Part shown: positions 61,468 through 64,000 of the stretch, one piece after another | Position numbering within the stretch: position 1 is the stretch's first letter | Layout: each line of letters starts with the position of its first letter | Origin: Akkermansiaceae bacterium | Lineage (GTDB): Bacteria > Verrucomicrobiota > Verrucomicrobiia > Verrucomicrobiales > Akkermansiaceae | Reading direction: 5' to 3' | NCBI GenBank assembly: GCA_905182405.1 | Contig: CAJJBQ010000001.1 | Coordinates: forward strand, 620,001 to 684,000 | DNA: 64,000 nucleotides | Program-made: the position numbers and the translations under genes | Notes under the pieces: generated by a model | Databases searched by the model: none | What the model saw: only the letters and a program-made list of their open reading frames with translations | Told to the model about the DNA's origin: nothing

Positions 61468-63124
61468 AGATAAATTCGTTCAAGCCGAGGAGGACATGGC
61501 AAAAATCAGTCAGCGTCCCGTTCTGGATTACTGTTACGGAGAAGTCGAATTCATCCTCTCGCGGTGGACGGGACAAGGCGAGCTGATACGCCCGTCTGAC
61601 CTGCGCGGTCGGATCATCACCGACCTCACTCTGGACACGCTGCGCAAAGTGTCCGGCAAGATCCCACACAAGCGGGGAATTGAGTGCGAACAGAGCACCC
61701 TCCGGCGAGGTGCCTGTGTTGCGACTCCCAGTGCTGCGTTCGCTATCGGGAGGATCAAAGAGGCTCAATGTCGGGTGCCGCACGGTGCGATGGGTTTGAA
61801 GATAAACCGAGCGCCGCCACTTGTCCGGGGTGTCCTCAACAGGCTTCTTGTAAGCTCCAATTGAGAGGCTCTGGCCGAACATTTTCGGCTTCAAAACACC
61901 GGCGACACTTAGGAGCCGATCGCGGATGATTTCGGCTTCCAATCTCAGCGGCCGACGCTGCCACAGCCAAAGGTTGTCAGCATCGAGGGCGAGGGCTGCC
62001 GGATCTGACGCGGCGCCCTGCCGATAGGTCGCGCTGGTCAGAATCAAGCGGTGGATGTGCTTCAGATGCCAACCGTTATTGATCAACTCCTCGGCAAGCC
62101 AGTTGAGTAACTTCGGATGGGACGGCCGCGCGCCAAGCTCACCGAAATCGTTCGGAGTAGCGACGATTCCGCGGCCGAAGTGGTGGTGCCAGAGACGGTT
62201 CACAATCACGCGTGCGAGTTGCTTTCCGGCACCGTGTTCGACGTCAGTGATCCAACTTGCCAGCGCGTCGAGCTTCGAGGGCGCATCCTTTTGCCAATAG
62301 TCGGCAGGCTTCCTCATCATGATCCGGAGATACCCGGGTGCGACTGTTTCACCCGGGGTGAGCCAGCTCCCTTTTTTCAACACCTGTGGCTCGGTGATGC
62401 GCAGCGTAATGCGCTTCTTCGACGCCTTCGCCTCCTGTTTAAACTGATCAAAAAAGATGGCCGTGAACTGATAGTATTCTTTGGTCGTCATCGGATCGAC
62501 TGGATGATCGTGACAGCGCGCGCAACCGAAAGTGGTCGCCAGAAAGGCACTGCCAGTGGTCGCTACCATGTCATCGAGACGGTGAAACATCTTGTCGTTC
62601 GGATCGGCGTTGTTCTGCAGTTGCGTCCCCAGATGGATGAACTGTTTCAGAGCCTGGTAGTCCGGATCCGAGCCCCCACTCAGCTGGTAGCGCACAAACT
62701 GATCGAAGGGCAAATCTGCATTGACGGCGCGGATGATCGCATCCCGGTACTTCCAGGCCTCCCCGCGCACTTTGTCCTCATTTACGGTGAGGATTCCATC
62801 ACTCTCGCCAAATCGTGCGACATCGAGCCAGTGACGACCCCAGCGTTCGCCGAAACGAGGATCGTCGAGTAGGCGATCCACCGATTTTTGGTAAGCGTCT
62901 GGACTTTCGTCAGCGAAGAAGGCCTCCATCTCTTCGATACTCGGCGGCAAGCCGGTGAGATCAGCTGACAGCCGCCGCAGAAGCGTGAAGCGATCTGCCT
63001 CGGGTTGTCGTTCGAGGCCGTTCTCGTGTAATTTGACCGCCACGAAGTTGTCGATTGACTCGGCCCCACTTGTAGCGAGGGAGACGATGCCACCAACCAG
63101 TATCGTTAGGAGGCCAAGACGCAT
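61457..63124 (-). CDS. PSD1-type protein lacking the haem domain (DUF1549/DUF1553 only)
   Basis: 555 residues with signal peptide MRLGLLTILVGGIVSLATSG directly followed by DUF1549 (SIDNFVAVKLHENGLERQPE, ERWGRHWLDVARFGESDGIL, CARCHDHPVDPMTTKEYYQF) and DUF1553 (VIVNRLWHHHFGRGIVATPN, RLEAEIIRDRLLSVAGVLKP). The PSCyt1 domain that normally precedes them is absent. A degenerate copy of that domain is found upstream at 63139-63270, and no open frame links it. The present start and signal peptide may be newly recruited or the product of a deletion. The gene overlaps the DUF1501 gene by 11 bp and is first in the four-gene run. Confidence 0.85.
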   Translation of the reverse strand: MRLGLLTILVGGIVSLATSGAESIDNFVAVKLHENGLERQPEADRFTLLRRLSADLTGLPPSIEEMEAFFADESPDAYQKSVDRLLDDPRFGERWGRHWLDVARFGESDGILTVNEDKVRGEAWKYRDAIIRAVNADLPFDQFVRYQLSGGSDPDYQALKQFIHLGTQLQNNADPNDKMFHRLDDMVATTGSAFLATTFGCARCHDHPVDPMTTKEYYQFTAIFFDQFKQEAKASKKRITLRITEPQVLKKGSWLTPGETVAPGYLRIMMRKPADYWQKDAPSKLDALASWITDVEHGAGKQLARVIVNRLWHHHFGRGIVATPNDFGELGARPSHPKLLNWLAEELINNGWHLKHIHRLILTSATYRQGAASDPAALALDADNLWLWQRRPLRLEAEIIRDRLLSVAGVLKPKMFGQSLSIGAYKKPVEDTPDKWRRSVYLQTHRTVRHPTLSLFDPPDSERSTGSRNTGTSPEGALFALNSPLVWDLAGHFAQRVQSEVGDDPTAQVRRAYQLALSRPPREDEFDFSVTVIQNGTLTDFCHVLLGLNEFIYVH

Positions 63125-63138
63125 CCAAAATTCAATCC

Positions 63139-63270
63139 TTATCCACTTTTGAAGTCAATTTCCTTTATTGCGCATTCTGGAGTCGAGCCCCACGATTGCA
63201 CGACGATTGACTTGGCCGAGTGGCCGCGATCACACTTGTCGACCAGCAAAGGTCCTACTTTGATCTCGAA
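63139..63270 (-). pseudogene. Decayed PSCyt1 (cytochrome c) domain
   Basis: The leftward frame reads FEIKVGPLLVDKC-DRGH-SAK and ends at a TAA (63139-63141). The intact paralogue at 57645-59993 reads FENKVRPLLADKC-YRCH-SAE at the same place. The second haem-binding Cys has become Gly, so the domain cannot bind haem covalently, and sequence downstream of SAK no longer matches. It lies just upstream of the PSD1 gene that lacks this domain. Confidence 0.8.
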
Positions 63271-63509
63271 GGACTTAAGTTACTTTAAAGGATTTTTATT
63301 GGTCCAAGGGTTAGGAAACATGTGCCATTTAGGTTCTAGCCACGCCATGGATCGCCGATTACAAATCGGCTGGCATTTGTGATCGGAGCGGCTCTTAGTG
63401 ATGGTATTGGTGAATCTCAGGAATCTTTATGGAGATCACTCACTCCTCTAGTCTCACTTGGGTTCACTGACACCAAAATTGGAATACAAACGAGGGATAG
63501 ACTGAAGAA
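63271..63509. other. Intergenic region before the proline-racemase-family gene
   Basis: Promoter region between leftward PSD1 material and the rightward enzyme gene. I see no gene. A purine-rich GAGGGATAGACTGAAGAA lies just before the ATG at 63510. Confidence 0.3.
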
Positions 63510-64000
63510 ATGAGAACATCGAAAGTGATTCATGTCGTGGGTTGCCACGCGGAAGGTGAAGTGGGCGACGTGATTGTCGGCGGAGTGGCACCGCCGCCCG
63601 GTGAGACAATCTGGGAGCAGCGCTGTTTCCTTGAGAAGGATGATCGCCTGCGTCAATTTATGCTTCACGAGCCACGCGGGGGCGTGTTCCGGCATGTCAA
63701 TCTGCTGGTCCCGCCCAAGAACCCGGAGGCGCAGGTGGGCTGGATCATCCTCGAGCCCGCTGATCTGCCTCCGATGTCGGGGTCGAACTCAATCTGTGTG
63801 GCGACCGTGGTGCTCGACACCGGAATCGTCCCCATGACCGAGCCGGAAACGAAGTTGGTGATGGAAGCGCCGGGAGGCTTGGTTAGGGCGCGGGCCTTCT
63901 GTCGCAATGGCAAGGCGGAGCGCATCACGATCACCAACGTGCCCTCCTTTGCTGATAAGCTGGCGGTTCCGCTGGAAGTCGCGGAGCTCGGGACCCTCAC
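63510..64000 (+). CDS. Proline racemase superfamily enzyme, N-terminal part (runs off the window)
   Basis: 163 codons from the ATG at 63510 to the window edge. It starts [20 protein letters not shown], the conserved beginning of the family (VIDxHTxGE-like). [58 protein letters not shown] and [19 protein letters not shown] follow. Family members racemise proline, epimerise 4-hydroxyproline or dehydrate trans-3-hydroxyproline using two catalytic residues. The first one, Cys in MCGHG of proline racemase, is Ser here (MSGSNS). Ser-Cys and other variants of the superfamily have been reported; the second catalytic residue is outside the window, so the reaction cannot be fixed. Cytoplasmic, unrelated in theme to its neighbours. 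Confidence 0.85.
   Translation, partial: MRTSKVIHVVGCHAEGEVGDVIVGGVAPPPGETIWEQRCFLEKDDRLRQFMLHEPRGGVFRHVNLLVPPKNPEAQVGWIILEPADLPPMSGSNSICVATVVLDTGIVPMTEPETKLVMEAPGGLVRARAFCRNGKAERITITNVPSFADKLAVPLEVAELGTL

Noticed and set aside
1..64000. tRNA, rRNA, CRISPR array, prophage or insertion-sequence elements
   Set aside because: Looked for cloverleaf-like sequence, regularly spaced repeats, transposase or integrase motifs and saw none.

Overview
The window looks like a chromosomal segment of a Verrucomicrobiota bacterium, probably of the Verrucomicrobiales type. The signs are: a PEP-CTERM surface protein; repeated PSD1 (PSCyt1/DUF1549/DUF1553) plus DUF1501 gene pairs; sulfatases; CRTAC1/FG-GAP proteins; and an ECF sigma-FecR operon. 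These families are shared with Planctomycetes, so the phylum call rests mainly on the PEP-CTERM tail and general protein style. I see no rRNA, tRNA, CRISPR array, phage or insertion sequence. Almost everything is predicted to be exported.

Layout. 1-4306: a probable zinc-homeostasis cluster (choice-of-anchor surface protein, TonB-dependent receptor, an uncharacterised protein, a MerC-like membrane protein) with two copies of a 19-bp palindrome resembling a Fur-family operator. 4545-5331: a scar of two truncated genes (TonB C-terminus; C-terminus of a secreted protein). 5332-9845 and 10560-14773: two divergent PSD1/DUF1501 pairs. 14904-29606: a co-directional run of exported enzymes (DUF3500 protein, CE15 glucuronoyl esterase, two sialate-O-acetylesterase-type esterases, DUF6288 protein, EEP hydrolase, FAD oxidoreductase, DUF3472/PA14/BNR protein). 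29717-35384: metallophosphoesterase, sulfatase, Gfo/Idh/MocA oxidoreductase and PQQ-type propeller protein, with relics of a DUF1501 gene and a second sulfatase. 35507-43437: a tightly coupled operon, ECF sigma factor, FecR anti-sigma, helical-repeat protein and a 1652-residue fusion of YVTN propeller, c-type haem domains, ankyrin repeats and sulfatase. 44196-47530: a beta-lactamase/NamZ fusion and the PEP-CTERM protein. 47746-54823: two CRTAC1-type proteins, the first interrupted by one in-frame TGA directly followed by a SECIS-like hairpin. 54967-63124: a DUF1080 protein and a four-gene run of two PSD1/DUF1501 pairs. 63510-64000: start of a proline-racemase-family enzyme.

How it fits together. 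The content suits a particle- or polysaccharide-associated heterotroph: sulfatases and esterases remove sulfate, acetyl and methyl-glucuronoyl groups, while PSD1/DUF1501 pairs and c-type haem proteins form a large envelope or periplasmic protein set. Several genes are decaying or rearranged copies, so this part of the genome is remodelled by duplication and loss.

The observations I rate highest are the candidate selenocysteine codon at 49609-49611, the 1652-residue fusion under ECF/FecR control, the circularly permuted module inserted in a PSD1 protein (12721-13235), and the paired palindromes of the zinc cluster.
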